Source: UBA1424 sp041654095 (GTDB taxonomy: Bacteria; Bacillota_I; Bacilli_A; RFN20; CAG-826). Taken from it: a DNA stretch of 64,000 bases. How positions within the stretch are numbered: position 1 is the stretch's first letter; every line of letters begins with the position of its first letter. The notes under the pieces are model-generated. The model saw only the letters and a program-made list of their open reading frames with translations. It was not told the DNA's origin and did not search any database. The position numbers were made by a program, and so were the translations under genes. Below are positions 25,414-35,091 of this stretch, one piece after another. The stretch is from assembly GCA_041654095.1 (NCBI GenBank), contig JBAZED010000005.1:1-64000 (forward strand). Direction: 5' to 3'.

Positions 25414-26085
25414 GTGAAGAAAATGTACAAGGTCTGGGCCATTTGGCAAATATGCGAAGCGATTATCTTGTTAGCCGCCGGCGTTTTGACGATTATTTTT
25501 TCACAGGATAACGATTTCCGGAAATGGATTTTCGTCGCTATCGGTTCATTTGTTATCTTAGATGGAACGTTGCGTATTTTAATGCCGTTTTTCAATAAGG
25601 ATCCCGGCGACAATTCCCTTTTTACTGGCATCTTTGAAGTTGCTTTTGGCATCGTCGTCATTCGATTTTCAGCTGAAATTACCGAAATAGTCATGTTTTT
25701 CATCTCGACCCTGCTTCTCGTCGTGGCTCCCGTCGCCATCGCTGACGGCATCATCCGCATCAAGAAAAAGCAAGAGATGCTCTTCTTTCCGGTCCTGGAA
25801 TTCATCGCCGCCGCCCTTTTTATTTCCGTCGGCGTCGTCATCTTGGTGGCAATTAGCAGCGCGCCGAACATCGTTTTGATCGTCGTCGGCGCGATTCTCA
25901 TCATCCTCGCTATCGTCGAAATCGTCTTCACGGTCAAGACTTTGCTCAAGGTCAAAGAACGCGATAAACGGGAAAAGGGAAAAGCCGACGAGAAAGAAAA
26001 GAAAAAGAAGGTTGTCAAAAAAGAAGTCCTAGAGCCGGTCATCGTTGAAGAAGGGGAAGCCTTCCCAGTCGACAAAGTCGAATAA
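25414..26085 (+). CDS. HdeD/DUF308-like membrane protein
   Basis: The protein of about 223 residues has six membrane segments in three pairs, as in HdeD/DUF308 proteins (WAIWQICEAIILLAAGVLTII ... FVAIGSFVILDGTLRILM ... TSIF). A cytoplasmic Lys/Glu-rich tail of about 45 residues follows (KEKKKKVVKKEVLEP). The GTG at 25414 is chosen because GGAGG (25401-25405) is 8 bp before it; the frame is open from a GTG at 25399. Function unknown; HdeD is acid-stress linked in enterics, which cannot be assumed here. Confidence 0.65.
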   Translation: MKKMYKVWAIWQICEAIILLAAGVLTIIFSQDNDFRKWIFVAIGSFVILDGTLRILMPFFNKDPGDNSLFTGIFEVAFGIVVIRFSAEITEIVMFFISTLLLVVAPVAIADGIIRIKKKQEMLFFPVLEFIAAALFISVGVVILVAISSAPNIVLIVVGAILIILAIVEIVFTVKTLLKVKERDKREKGKADEKEKKKKVVKKEVLEPVIVEEGEAFPVDKVE

Positions 26086-26091
26086 TCAGAA

Positions 26092-26132
26092 ATAAACGAA
26101 CCGCATCAATTGGAATGCGGTTCGTTTTTATT
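26092..26132. terminator. Bidirectional terminator between convergent genes
   Basis: AACGAACCGCAT (26095-26106) pairs perfectly with ATGCGGTTCGTT (26115-26126), with A-rich and T-rich flanks. It serves the HdeD-like gene and the ThyX-like gene that end here. Confidence 0.85.
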
Positions 26133-26721
26133 ATCTTGAGGCGCCGGTCAATTCTCGGAAATGGGGCAATGAATCGCACCAATCGGCGAAGACTTGCCAC
26201 TCTTTGAGCTTGTGATAACGGCGTTGCATATACATCGTTTTCAGCTGCTGATAATTCGTCGTCATCGTCGCTCCCAAACAGAAGCCACATGGCAGCGAAG
26301 CAACAATTTCCCGCCACAGGGTATTTTTCCGGCTATCGTCTTCGCTGAGCGCGAGATATTCGCCGACCATTTCATTGATGAGGTCGATTGCTTTAGGGCT
26401 CGTCTCGCTGACGCATTGATTGGCGATATCAAACTTTAATAGGCAGTGCATCGTCGATTGCGAAGAGACGAAATCAAACCAGTGATAGCGCTGGGCTTGC
26501 TTCCACCAAAATAGGGGTGCCGTCACATCCATCTGGACGAGGATGCCTTTTAAGTAGTTATCATGGCCCTCCCCAGATTTCGTCGTGCCGAGTTTTGCGG
26601 CCCGCACATAATCCTTGTCGGTCATCTCGCTGGTGTCAATTTCTACGCGCATCGGATTACCCGAGGCTTTGATGGCGCGCTCCACACCATATACTTGAGT
26701 GTTCGTGATTTTAAATTCCAT
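26131..26721 (-). CDS. ThyX-like protein of phage/Firmicute type
   Basis: The 196-residue protein has PLFWWKQAQRYHWFDFVSSQSTMH, which aligns by eye with the WWRHRTxSxNExSxRY region of flavin-dependent thymidylate synthase, but with key Arg/Ser positions changed. Near the C-terminus is MYMQRRYHKLKEWQVFADW. Such proteins occur in Firmicutes and phages and are sometimes labelled ThyX-like. Canonical thymidylate synthase activity is doubtful. The start overlaps the end of folD by 11 bp, and one-carbon folate context would fit a thymidylate-related role. Uncertain. Confidence 0.5.
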   Translation of the reverse strand: MEFKITNTQVYGVERAIKASGNPMRVEIDTSEMTDKDYVRAAKLGTTKSGEGHDNYLKGILVQMDVTAPLFWWKQAQRYHWFDFVSSQSTMHCLLKFDIANQCVSETSPKAIDLINEMVGEYLALSEDDSRKNTLWREIVASLPCGFCLGATMTTNYQQLKTMYMQRRYHKLKEWQVFADWCDSLPHFRELTGASR

Positions 26722-27502
26722 GCTTCATGATCTCCATTAAGTTTTCATATAAGGCTAGGCGCGTCAAGGGGCCGACACCTCCGGGTACCGGAGTTTGCAA
26801 TCGCACTTTCTGCCCCGGCTTGACATCGCCATATAAAGCGCCGTCAACGCGGTTGATGCCGACATCGATGATGACGGCCGACTCCTTAAAATGATAGCCA
26901 TCGATCATCCATTTTTTGCCGATAGCCGCGATGATGATATCCGCATGTTCTAAGTAGAACTTCATGTCTTCGGGTTTCGTTTTCGAATGCAAGACGGTGA
27001 CGTTTGCGCTCTCTTTAGTCAGCAAGGCGGCCATCGGTTTGCCGACGATGTTGCTCCGGCCGATGACGACGGCATTCTCACCCAACAAATCGATTTTTTC
27101 GAAGCGAAGATAATCCAAAATTCCGCGCGGTGTGCAGGCTTTCAGGGACGATAAAGGATGAAAGCCATCAACATCTTTTTTAGGATTTATCGCGACCTTG
27201 ACCTTATCTTCGCCAATTTGCTTGGGAAGCGGGACTTGGACGATGAAGCCGTGGATCTCCGGATTATTATTCAAAGATTCGACAACGCGCAAAGTTTCTT
27301 CTTCGCTCGTGTCGAGAGGCAGTTTGATATGCGTCGCCAAAACGCCTAATTCTTCGGCGTCTCTTAACTTGCCGCGAATATACGAATTTGAACCTTCGTC
27401 TTCGTTGACTTGGACGATAGCTAAATGAGGTTTGATCTTCATCGAAGCGACCTCGTCGCGAATTTGTGCTTTGCGCATCGCGACATATTCTTTAATTTCC
27501 AT
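26711..27502 (-). CDS. folD: Bifunctional methylene-THF dehydrogenase/cyclohydrolase FolD
   Basis: The 263-residue protein interconverts 5,10-methylene- and 10-formyl-tetrahydrofolate. Motifs are SNSYIRGKLRDAEELGV (catalytic Tyr, with the usual Lys of the YxxxK pair present), VQVPLPKQI, DVDGFHP, VVIGRSNIVGKPMAALL (NADP site) and PVPGGVGPLTRLALYEN. The start at 27502 is set by AGAGGTGATAATC upstream and by homology; the frame extends further 5'. It is slightly shorter than the typical 280 residues. Co-transcribed with the ThyX-like gene. Confidence 0.95.
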   Translation of the reverse strand: MEIKEYVAMRKAQIRDEVASMKIKPHLAIVQVNEDEGSNSYIRGKLRDAEELGVLATHIKLPLDTSEEETLRVVESLNNNPEIHGFIVQVPLPKQIGEDKVKVAINPKKDVDGFHPLSSLKACTPRGILDYLRFEKIDLLGENAVVIGRSNIVGKPMAALLTKESANVTVLHSKTKPEDMKFYLEHADIIIAAIGKKWMIDGYHFKESAVIIDVGINRVDGALYGDVKPGQKVRLQTPVPGGVGPLTRLALYENLMEIMKHGI

Positions 27503-27575
27503 GATTATCACCTCTTGATTAATACGACATATTTTAACATTTATACATATTGTTATGTAGAGCGGAGCGCAATAT

Positions 27576-29105
27576 TCATAAAAGCGTCGCAAAGCCTCTT
27601 AAGAAACTGATCCATAGGCGATGGAAGAGGCCGGTCTTGGTTTCGCGAAGGGAGATTTGCTTGGAATCTGAGAAGATGTTTTCGAAATCCTTTTCGACTT
27701 CTTGAATAATCGGGCTTCGATAAATCCAAACCCCGTTTTCAAAATGGAGAAAGAGGCTGCGAAAATCGAGATTAATCGTCCCGATCGTCAGAAAATCATC
27801 ATCGGCCAAAAAGACCTTTTGATGGATGAAGCCGGGAATATACTCATAGATTTTGACACCGGCTTCGATGAGGGGGCGATAATAAGATCTGGTCACTTGA
27901 AAAACGATTTTCTTATCGGGGATGCCGGGCGTGACGATCCGGACGTCGACGCCCTGCTTTGCTGCATTCGAAAAAGCGACGAGCATCTCGTTATCGAGGA
28001 TGAGGTACGGAGTCGTGATATATATTCTTTTTTTGGCCCTTCCAATCATGTTTAAGTAGACGTTCTCGCCCACCGCTTCGTCATCAAGAGGCGTGTCGGC
28101 GTACGGCTGCACAAACCCGGGATCGACGATGCGCAGCGCTTTGCTCTCGGCGAGAAATGGTTCGTATTCCTCAACTTTACCGATCAGCACGCTCCAGAAG
28201 GTCAAAAACATCAAGGTCATATTGTGAACGGCATCGCCGCGAATGAGCAGGGCGTTGTCCTTCCAATAGCCAAACCGAACTTTGAGGTTGAAGTATTCGT
28301 CGGCGAGGTTGATGCCGCCGGTAAAAGCCGTCGAACCATCGATTATCAGCATCTTGCGATGGTCGCGGTTGTTGATGCGGGCATTGAGAAAGGGCAAGAA
28401 ACGGTTAAAGGCAAAAGCCTTGATGCCGACTTGCCACAACTTCTTATCGAAATTGTGGGGAAGCGAAGATATCGAACCCATATCATCATAGATGACGCGA
28501 ACATCGACTCCTTCCTCGACTTTCTGTTTGAGAATCTCGAGAATCTGCGACCAGAGGTGGCCCTCCGAAATGATGAAGTACTCGATGAAGATGAATTTCT
28601 TCGCTTTTTTAAGCTCGGCTATCAGCGTGGTTAAAAAGGACTCGCCCGAATCGAAGTATTTGAGGTAGCTATTCTGATAAGGGCCGAAACCCGTCGCGGT
28701 CTTGATATAAGTGCTCTGAGAGAAAGCGTCGAGGTTTTCTTGTTCGAGAAGCCCGATAACATCGCTTGTTTTGCGCGTTGAAATCTCGATCATCTCCTCC
28801 ATTTTCTGAACCATTCTCTTGGACTTGCGATTCATTTTTTTGTTGCCGAAAAGGAGATATAGAAAACCGCCGAAAACCGGGAAGATCAAAATGAGCACCA
28901 ACCACGAAATCTTATAGCTCGGATTGCTGCGGTTACCGATGATGAATAAAACGACGACGATGCTGGCGAGGAGAAAAGCTAAATATAGGTACGGATAGTA
29001 GTCGCGAATATAGATGATTCCCAGGACGATAATCGCAATCTGCGCGAGAAAGAGCAAAAAGACGATGAGCAGTCGCCAGAGATGCATCTTCAAAAAGTTT
29101 TTCAT
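27576..29105 (-). CDS. cls: Cardiolipin synthase
   Basis: The 509-residue membrane enzyme has two N-terminal membrane helices and two phospholipase-D motifs: NNRDHRKMLIIDGSTAFTGG (about 235) and GFIHQKVFLADDDFLTIGTI (about 417). It condenses two phosphatidylglycerol molecules to cardiolipin. Start has AGGTCTTAACG before the ATG, and TATAAT occurs just upstream (29130-29125 on the minus strand). Length is normal for Bacillota Cls. Confidence 0.95.
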   Translation of the reverse strand: MKNFLKMHLWRLLIVFLLFLAQIAIIVLGIIYIRDYYPYLYLAFLLASIVVVLFIIGNRSNPSYKISWLVLILIFPVFGGFLYLLFGNKKMNRKSKRMVQKMEEMIEISTRKTSDVIGLLEQENLDAFSQSTYIKTATGFGPYQNSYLKYFDSGESFLTTLIAELKKAKKFIFIEYFIISEGHLWSQILEILKQKVEEGVDVRVIYDDMGSISSLPHNFDKKLWQVGIKAFAFNRFLPFLNARINNRDHRKMLIIDGSTAFTGGINLADEYFNLKVRFGYWKDNALLIRGDAVHNMTLMFLTFWSVLIGKVEEYEPFLAESKALRIVDPGFVQPYADTPLDDEAVGENVYLNMIGRAKKRIYITTPYLILDNEMLVAFSNAAKQGVDVRIVTPGIPDKKIVFQVTRSYYRPLIEAGVKIYEYIPGFIHQKVFLADDDFLTIGTINLDFRSLFLHFENGVWIYRSPIIQEVEKDFENIFSDSKQISLRETKTGLFHRLWISFLRGFATLL

Positions 29106-29141
29106 CGTTAAGACCTATATGATTATTATACGATAAGAATG

Positions 29142-29170
29142 CAAAAAAGAAAAAAGCCCCTCAAGGGGCT
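29142..29170 (-). terminator. Terminator of secG
   Basis: Minus-strand stem AGCCCC/GGGGCT with loop TTGA is followed by TTTTTCTTTTTT. Confidence 0.9.
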
Positions 29171-29190
29171 CATTCATTTGCTCATATAGA

Positions 29191-29427
29191 TTAGGCGGCG
29201 CTTTGCAAAACGCTGATCAAGATGGCGAAGAAAAAGAAGACGATCGCAAAACCGAAGGTCAACCATGTCACAACTAATTCCGAACCTCTTTCCTTCGTCT
29301 TGACGAATATATTTGTTCCGCCGCCGGTAATAGCACCGGAAGCACCTTCTGATTTACCGCCTTGTAGCAATGACAAGACAATGATAATTAAGGCGACAAT
29401 CAGGAACATAACATCATACCATTTCAT
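29191..29427 (-). CDS. secG: Preprotein translocase subunit SecG
   Basis: The 78-residue protein has two membrane helices (about 5-22 and 53-75). The conserved cytoplasmic loop QGGKSEGASGAITGGGTNIF is present, then the KTKERGSELVVTWLTFGFA helix start. It is a small subunit of the SecYEG channel. A strong terminator follows; the gene lies between uvrB and cls. Confidence 0.93.
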   Translation of the reverse strand: MKWYDVMFLIVALIIIVLSLLQGGKSEGASGAITGGGTNIFVKTKERGSELVVTWLTFGFAIVFFFFAILISVLQSAA

Positions 29428-29497
29428 TGTTTTGTTCTCCTTTTGCAGTTATGCTTTAATATCTTCGCACACTCTTTTTCTTAAAGCAAATGCTTTA

Positions 29498-31474
29498 TTA
29501 GCGCAGCGTCGCTTTTATTTCGAAGATAATATCGCGAATTTCCGCAGCTTTCTCAAAATCGTAGTTTTTGGCGGCCTCGCGCATCTGCTTCTCGAGCTCT
29601 TTGATGTGAACTTCGATTTCGCTACGCGATGCCTTGGCCGTAAAGATTTTCAATACTTCCTGTTCGTCTTCCATATTCTTTAGCGGAGGCCGAATGTCTT
29701 TAATAATCGTCTCGGGAACAATGCCATTTTCTTCATTGAAGTTTTCTTGAATTTTGCGGCGGCGATCAGTTTCTCCGATCGCAAAACGCATCGAATCAGT
29801 CATGTTATCGGCATACATAATGACCAGGCCGTTCTTGTTGCGGGCCGCTCGACCAATGACTTGGATGAGGGAGCGCGACGAGCGGAGAAAACCTTCTTTG
29901 TCGGCGTCGAGGATGGCAATAAGCGATACTTCGGGGATATCGAGACCTTCGCGAAGGAGGTTGATGCCGACGAGGACGTCGTATTTTCCTTTCCGCAGTT
30001 GATAGATTATTTCGGTCCGTTCGAGGGTCTTGGTTTCGCTGTGCAAATAGGCGACTTTGATGCCGCGCTCTTTGAGGAAGGCGGTCAAGTCCTCCGCCAT
30101 GCGAATCGTCAGCGTCACGATCATCGTTCTTTCCTTAGCGAGGATTCGCTGTTTTATTTCATAAATTATGTCGTCGATTTGACCAAGAGTCCGGCGCACC
30201 TCAAGGCGGGGATCGACTAGACCGGTCGGTCGAATAATCTGTTCGACGATTTCGCGATGAGCTCGATCGAGTTCATAATCACCAGGCGTCGCCGATGTGC
30301 AGATGGTCTGCGGCATCACGTCTTCAAACTCCGCAAAATTTAAGGGGCGGTTATCGAGGGCACTCGGCAGGCGGAAACCATATTCGACCAACGTCAATTT
30401 GCGCGAGCGGTCGCCATTGTACATGCCGCGAACTTGTGGCAAAGTAACGTGCGATTCATCGATGATTAAGAGAAAATCCTTCGGGAAATAATCGATCAAT
30501 GTAAAGGGCCGCTCACCAGGTTGTCTCTTATCGATGTGCCGAGAATAATTCTCGATGCCGGGACACATTCCAAACTCCAGCATGCTCTCGACGTCTTGGC
30601 GGGTTCTCATCTCGAGGCGTTCAGCTTCAAGCAACTTACCTTCTTGCTTATAAAAAGCAAGCCTTGTCTCTAATTCCGCCAATATCGTAACCGTCGCTTC
30701 TTTGATTCTCTGCCGTGTCGAGGCGTGGCCATAGGCCGGAAAAATCGGATAAGTGAGGAATGTCCTTTTCACTTCTCCGGTTAAAATATCGACCATGGCG
30801 ATACGTTCAATCGCATCACCGAAAGTATCAATTTTGATGAAGTATTCGTCGGTGTGCGGAGGGACAATTTGAATGATGTCACCTTGAACGCGAAATGAAC
30901 CCGGAACCAAATCTATGTTGTTGCGGACATATTGCGAATCGATCAATTTGTGAAATAAAGCTTTCCGGTCAATAGTTTCTCCGACGCGAATTTCAAAGAC
31001 GAGATTTCGATATTCATCAGGGTCCGTCAGGCCGTAAATGGAGGCGACCGAGGCGACGACGATTGTGTCGCGGCGTTCCAAGACGGAATTAATCGCGCTC
31101 GTCCTCAGCATCTCAATCTCTTCATTCATCACAGCGCTTTTGTCGATGTAGGTATCGGATTTGGGCAGGTAGGCTTCCGGCTGATAAAAGTCGAAATTGG
31201 AGACAAAATACTCGACGCGGTTTTCCGGAAAAAGCTCTTTGAATTCGCCGTACAATTGACCGGCTAAAGTCTTGTTGTGAACGAGGACGAGAGTCGGTTT
31301 TTGAACGGCTTGAATAACGTTGGAAGCCGTAAACGTCTTGCCAGTTCCCGTCGCTCCCAAAAGAACTTGAATCGGCTTACCTTGTCCGAGACCTTCCACC
31401 AATTGGCGAATAGCCGTCGGCTGGTCACCGGTCGGTTTATACGATGATGTCAATTTGAATTTATGCGTTTCCAT
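29498..31474 (-). CDS. uvrB: UvrABC system protein B
   Basis: The 658-residue nucleotide-excision repair helicase has Walker A LLGATGTGKTFTASN (about 38-52), the beta-hairpin region YYQPEAYLP-like block (FYQPEAYLPKSDTYIDKSA), DEAD-type ESHVTLPQ, motif V/VI GINLLREGLDIPEVSL and RSLIQVIGRAARN. A C-terminal UVR domain (about 622-657) binds UvrC. It is located after prfB; uvrA is not in the window. Confidence 0.97.
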   Translation of the reverse strand: METHKFKLTSSYKPTGDQPTAIRQLVEGLGQGKPIQVLLGATGTGKTFTASNVIQAVQKPTLVLVHNKTLAGQLYGEFKELFPENRVEYFVSNFDFYQPEAYLPKSDTYIDKSAVMNEEIEMLRTSAINSVLERRDTIVVASVASIYGLTDPDEYRNLVFEIRVGETIDRKALFHKLIDSQYVRNNIDLVPGSFRVQGDIIQIVPPHTDEYFIKIDTFGDAIERIAMVDILTGEVKRTFLTYPIFPAYGHASTRQRIKEATVTILAELETRLAFYKQEGKLLEAERLEMRTRQDVESMLEFGMCPGIENYSRHIDKRQPGERPFTLIDYFPKDFLLIIDESHVTLPQVRGMYNGDRSRKLTLVEYGFRLPSALDNRPLNFAEFEDVMPQTICTSATPGDYELDRAHREIVEQIIRPTGLVDPRLEVRRTLGQIDDIIYEIKQRILAKERTMIVTLTIRMAEDLTAFLKERGIKVAYLHSETKTLERTEIIYQLRKGKYDVLVGINLLREGLDIPEVSLIAILDADKEGFLRSSRSLIQVIGRAARNKNGLVIMYADNMTDSMRFAIGETDRRRKIQENFNEENGIVPETIIKDIRPPLKNMEDEQEVLKIFTAKASRSEIEVHIKELEKQMREAAKNYDFEKAAEIRDIIFEIKATLR

Positions 31475-31516
31475 AATGGCTCAATTTGCAGGTTTCCCGC
31501 GCAAATAGCGAGTATT

Positions 31517-32639
31517 TTACAAAATAATGTCCTTTTTATTGCGCGCTTCCATATCGAGCATGGCATTGATAAAACCATCGATATTGCCATCCATGACGCT
31601 CTGGACATCGCCTTCGGAGTAATCCGTGCGGTTGTCTTTCACAAGCGTGTATGGACAAAAGACGTAAGAGCGAATCTGGCTTCCCCACTCAATCGCTTTC
31701 TGCTCGCCCACAATGTTTTTCAACTCATCGCTTTTGCGCGTTTGTTCCAGTTCGTAAAGCTGGCCTTTTAGCATATTCATCGCCATCTCGCGATTGGATA
31801 CTTGCGACCTCTCGACTTGACATGAGACGACAATTCCGGTCGGAAGGTGGGTTATGCGCACGGCGCTCTCCGTCTTGTTGACGTTTTGACCGCCCGCTCC
31901 ACCGCTGCGATACGTATCGACTTTGAGATCGTTCTCGTTGATATCGATGTTGATGTTATTGTCGAATTCCGGAACGACATTGACTGAGGCAAAGGAAGTG
32001 TGGCGGCGCGCGTTTGAATCGAATGGCGATATTCGCACCAAGCGATGAACGCCCTTTTCGCCTTTTAACAAACCATAGGCATTCTTGCCTTTAATATTGA
32101 TTGTCACCGTTTTGATGCCGGCTTCTTCACCGGCTTGATAATCGATGACTTGCATTTTGAAGCGATGTCTTTCCGCCCAACGCACGTACATTCGATAGAG
32201 CATGTCGGCCCAGTCGTGCGATTCCGTTCCGCCCGCCCCTGGATGAATGATAACAATAGCATTTAAATGGTCGAATTTGCCTGTGAAATACAGTTCGGAG
32301 CGCAAGCTTTTGACATCGGATCCTAATTCATCGAGAAGTTCTTCGATGAACGAAAGCATGTCCTGATCATCGGGAGAAGTAACGCTCAAAAGTTCTTTGA
32401 GGTCCTTATGAGTTTTCGTTATCTTGTGATACGTATCGTAGGTATCTTTAATTTTGTTATATTCGCTAACGACGCTCACCGCGTTTTTCTGGTCATTCCA
32501 AAAACCAGGCTCGTTTTGAACGATATCTAATTCTTTTAGTCTTGACTCTAAACTAACCAAGTCAAAGAGAATCACCGAGTCGATAAACGGATTTGCTCAG
32601 TTCGCTGAAGACAAATGTCAGTTCTTGCAACTCTTTCAT
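31517..32639 (-). CDS. prfB: Peptide chain release factor 2, with programmed +1 frameshift
   Basis: The 373-residue product is made by reading 25 codons from ATG 32639, shifting +1 at CTT-TGA-C (32567-32561) and continuing to 31517. The main frame has the RISPFDSNARRHTSF block with the SPF tripeptide that recognises UGA/UAA, and SGGAGGQNVNKTESAVRI with the GGQ loop. Low RF2 lets the ribosome shift past UGA, so synthesis is self-regulated. The ATG overlaps the stop of secA (TAATG). Its presence shows UGA is a stop codon in this organism. A gene caller ignoring the shift would start at GTG 32575. Confidence 0.95.
32561..32576 (-). promoter_or_regulatory. prfB +1 frameshift signal
   Basis: Minus strand: GGTGAT-TCT-CTT-TGA-C. 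GGTGAT can pair with the 16S rRNA 3' end (ATCACC) and lies 3 nt before the slippery CTT, the same spacing as in E. coli. The usual AGGGGG is replaced by GGTGAT. Confidence 0.85.
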
Positions 32640-35056
32640 TATTCCTTTTCCTCGGTCGGAGCCGAAGGAGCATCGATTATTTTGTTTTCATCGATGGGCT
32701 GTTCCTCGGGCTTCTTAATTTGGACGACGACGTTTAATAATTTTAGGCAGGCGTCGGCCGAGACTTTATCGAGCATTTCTCGGAAGAGAGCGTGACCTTC
32801 ATTGACATAATCTTGAAGGGGGTTCGTATTCGCATATGAACGAAGGTAAATGCCTTCGCGCAAACGAGACATCGTGTCGATGTGCTTAGTCCAGTTTTGA
32901 TCGATTGTTTGCAAGGCGATTTGCCTTTCAATCTGACCGGCAATTTCCTCGCCCCACTCCTTGCGCCTGAGAACATAGCGATCAAAAAGAGTGTCGCCCA
33001 AATCCTGGCCGGCTTCATCGGCGGGAGCTTCATCGTAGGCGTTCGCCCGAAAAGCACCTTCTGGAATGAAGCGCGGTTCAACGATTTTGCGTAACAAATC
33101 GCCGTCAATCGTTCCATCGCGCGAATCATTGGGAATGGCTTTCTTAGCTAAGAACAAACCGGTCGTTTGAAAGAATTCATATATCAAATCGTTGATACTG
33201 TCCGCAAAGAGTATTGAATCGCGTTTCTCGTAGATGGCGGTTCTTTGCTTGGCGATGACATCATCATAATCGAGGAGATTTTTGCGAATATCGAAGTTTT
33301 TGCCTTCGATTTGTTTTTGGGCGCTGGTGATGAAATTTGAGAAGAGGCGGCTTTCGAGGGCCTCTTCGCCGAGTGACTCAATCCGCTTTTGGACACTGTC
33401 CGCTCCAAAGCGCCGCATCAACTCATCGTCGAAAGAAACGTAAAAGCGCGAAAAACCGGCATCGCCTTGCCGGCCGCTGCGACCGCGCAATTGATTGTCG
33501 ATGCGCCGCGCTTCGTGCCGTTCGGTGCCGAGAACGCAGAGCCCCCCTAAGGCCTTTATTTCATCGTCGATCTTTATGTCGGTACCGCGACCGGCCATGT
33601 TCGTGGCGAGGGTGATGGAGCCTTTTCTGCCGGCGAGGGCGATGATCTCGGCTTCGCGGGCATGGTTTTTAGCGTTTAAGACTTCGTGTTTTAGTCCGGC
33701 TTCAGTCAGCAACTTGCTCACTTCTTCTGATGATTCAACAGAGACGGTGCCGATGAGCAGGGGTTGTCCTTTTTCGTGTCGCTCTTTCGCCTCTCTGACT
33801 AAGGCAGCCAGTTTTGCCGGCTTATGAGCATAGATGTAATCGGTGGCATCATCGCGAATAACGGGGCGATTCGTCGGGATGGCAACAACGCGCATATTAT
33901 ATATTTTGCGGAATTCTTCTTCTTCGGTTTTGGCGGTGCCGGTCATGCCGGACAACTTCTTAAAAAGGCGAAAGAAATTTTGATAAGTAATCGTCGCCAA
34001 GGTAATCGTCTCTTGTTTGATCTCAACGTTTTCTTTGGCTTGAATAGCTTGCTGCAATCCATCCGAATACTCGCGGCCTTTCAGAATACGACCAGTAAAC
34101 TGGTCAATGAGTTGGATCTGGTTTTCACCATCCACTAAATATTCGACGTCGCGAGCCATGATATAATTCGCTTTCAAAGCTTGAACGATGCGGTGCACGA
34201 GATCTTGATGCTCGGGATCGTAGAGGTTGCGAATTCCGAACATCCGCTCAGCTCGCGTATTGCCGGCTTCGGTCAAACTACAAGTCTTCGTCTTGATATC
34301 AACTTCAAAATCGCGCTCTTTTTTGAGCGTTTTGACAAAGCGGTCGGCAACCGTGTATTGCGAGGCACTCGCCTTGGCGCCGCCTGAGATGATAAGCGGG
34401 GTTCGGCTCTCATCGATGAGGATGGAGTCAGCTTCGTCGATGACGGCGAAATTTAAGCCGCGCAAGACGCGAGAATTAATGTTTTGGGCCATGTTATCGC
34501 GAAGATAATCGAAGCCTAATTCGGAGTTCGTCGTATAGGTAATATCGCAGTAATGAGCTTCTTTTTTCTCACTCGTTGTCTTATCGCGTATATTGACGCC
34601 GACGGTGAGACCGAGGAAGCGATAAATTTGCCCCATCCAATCCGCGTCGCGCTGGGCCAAGTATTCGTTGACGGTGACGACGTGAACGCCGTTGCCCCTC
34701 AACGCGTTAAGATAAACGGCCATCGTCGCGGTCAAGGTTTTGCCTTCACCGGTTTTCATTTCGGCGACATCACCTTGATCGAGAACGAGGGCGCCGATAA
34801 TTTGAACTTGAAACGGGAATTGCCCGAGGGTGCGTCGCGCAGCTTCGCGAGCGACAGCAAACGCCTCATATTTAAAACTCTGGGTGGATTCGCCATTTTT
34901 GAGCCTCAGGCGAAACTCATCCGTTTTGGCGCGGAGTTCGTCGTCGGTTTTATCCTTCATTTCTTGCTCATGAGCAAGAACTTTTTCGCTTTCTCGAAAA
35001 TATTTCTTTAGTGTACTTTGATCAAAACGGAATATTTTTTCAATAAAATTAGCCAT
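32639..35056 (-). CDS. secA: Preprotein translocase ATPase SecA
   Basis: The 805-residue motor has the AEMKTGEGKTLTATMAVYL Walker A, VIDEADSILIDESRTPLIIS (Walker B), a preprotein cross-linking domain, and motif VI ATNMAGRGTDIKID/RRIDNQLRGRSGRQGD. Helical wing and scaffold regions follow. It ends in an acidic tail (PIDENKIIDAPSAPTEEKE) without the Cys-rich zinc-binding SEC-C motif of the Bacillus/E. coli type. It is co-transcribed with prfB; ribosome binding site GGAGTAAC. Confidence 0.97.
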   Translation of the reverse strand: MANFIEKIFRFDQSTLKKYFRESEKVLAHEQEMKDKTDDELRAKTDEFRLRLKNGESTQSFKYEAFAVAREAARRTLGQFPFQVQIIGALVLDQGDVAEMKTGEGKTLTATMAVYLNALRGNGVHVVTVNEYLAQRDADWMGQIYRFLGLTVGVNIRDKTTSEKKEAHYCDITYTTNSELGFDYLRDNMAQNINSRVLRGLNFAVIDEADSILIDESRTPLIISGGAKASASQYTVADRFVKTLKKERDFEVDIKTKTCSLTEAGNTRAERMFGIRNLYDPEHQDLVHRIVQALKANYIMARDVEYLVDGENQIQLIDQFTGRILKGREYSDGLQQAIQAKENVEIKQETITLATITYQNFFRLFKKLSGMTGTAKTEEEEFRKIYNMRVVAIPTNRPVIRDDATDYIYAHKPAKLAALVREAKERHEKGQPLLIGTVSVESSEEVSKLLTEAGLKHEVLNAKNHAREAEIIALAGRKGSITLATNMAGRGTDIKIDDEIKALGGLCVLGTERHEARRIDNQLRGRSGRQGDAGFSRFYVSFDDELMRRFGADSVQKRIESLGEEALESRLFSNFITSAQKQIEGKNFDIRKNLLDYDDVIAKQRTAIYEKRDSILFADSINDLIYEFFQTTGLFLAKKAIPNDSRDGTIDGDLLRKIVEPRFIPEGAFRANAYDEAPADEAGQDLGDTLFDRYVLRRKEWGEEIAGQIERQIALQTIDQNWTKHIDTMSRLREGIYLRSYANTNPLQDYVNEGHALFREMLDKVSADACLKLLNVVVQIKKPEEQPIDENKIIDAPSAPTEEKE

Positions 35057-35091
35057 TTTTGTTACTCCGACTCTCTATATTCAGCCATGAT

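Noticed and set aside
29459..29500. AAAGCATTTGCTTT hairpin after uvrB as a terminator
   Set aside because: The stem is only 5 bp and no T-run follows on the minus strand.
33337..35011. Several long open frames on the strand opposite secA
   Set aside because: They are antisense shadows of a strongly conserved gene, with no ribosome binding sites or recognisable products.
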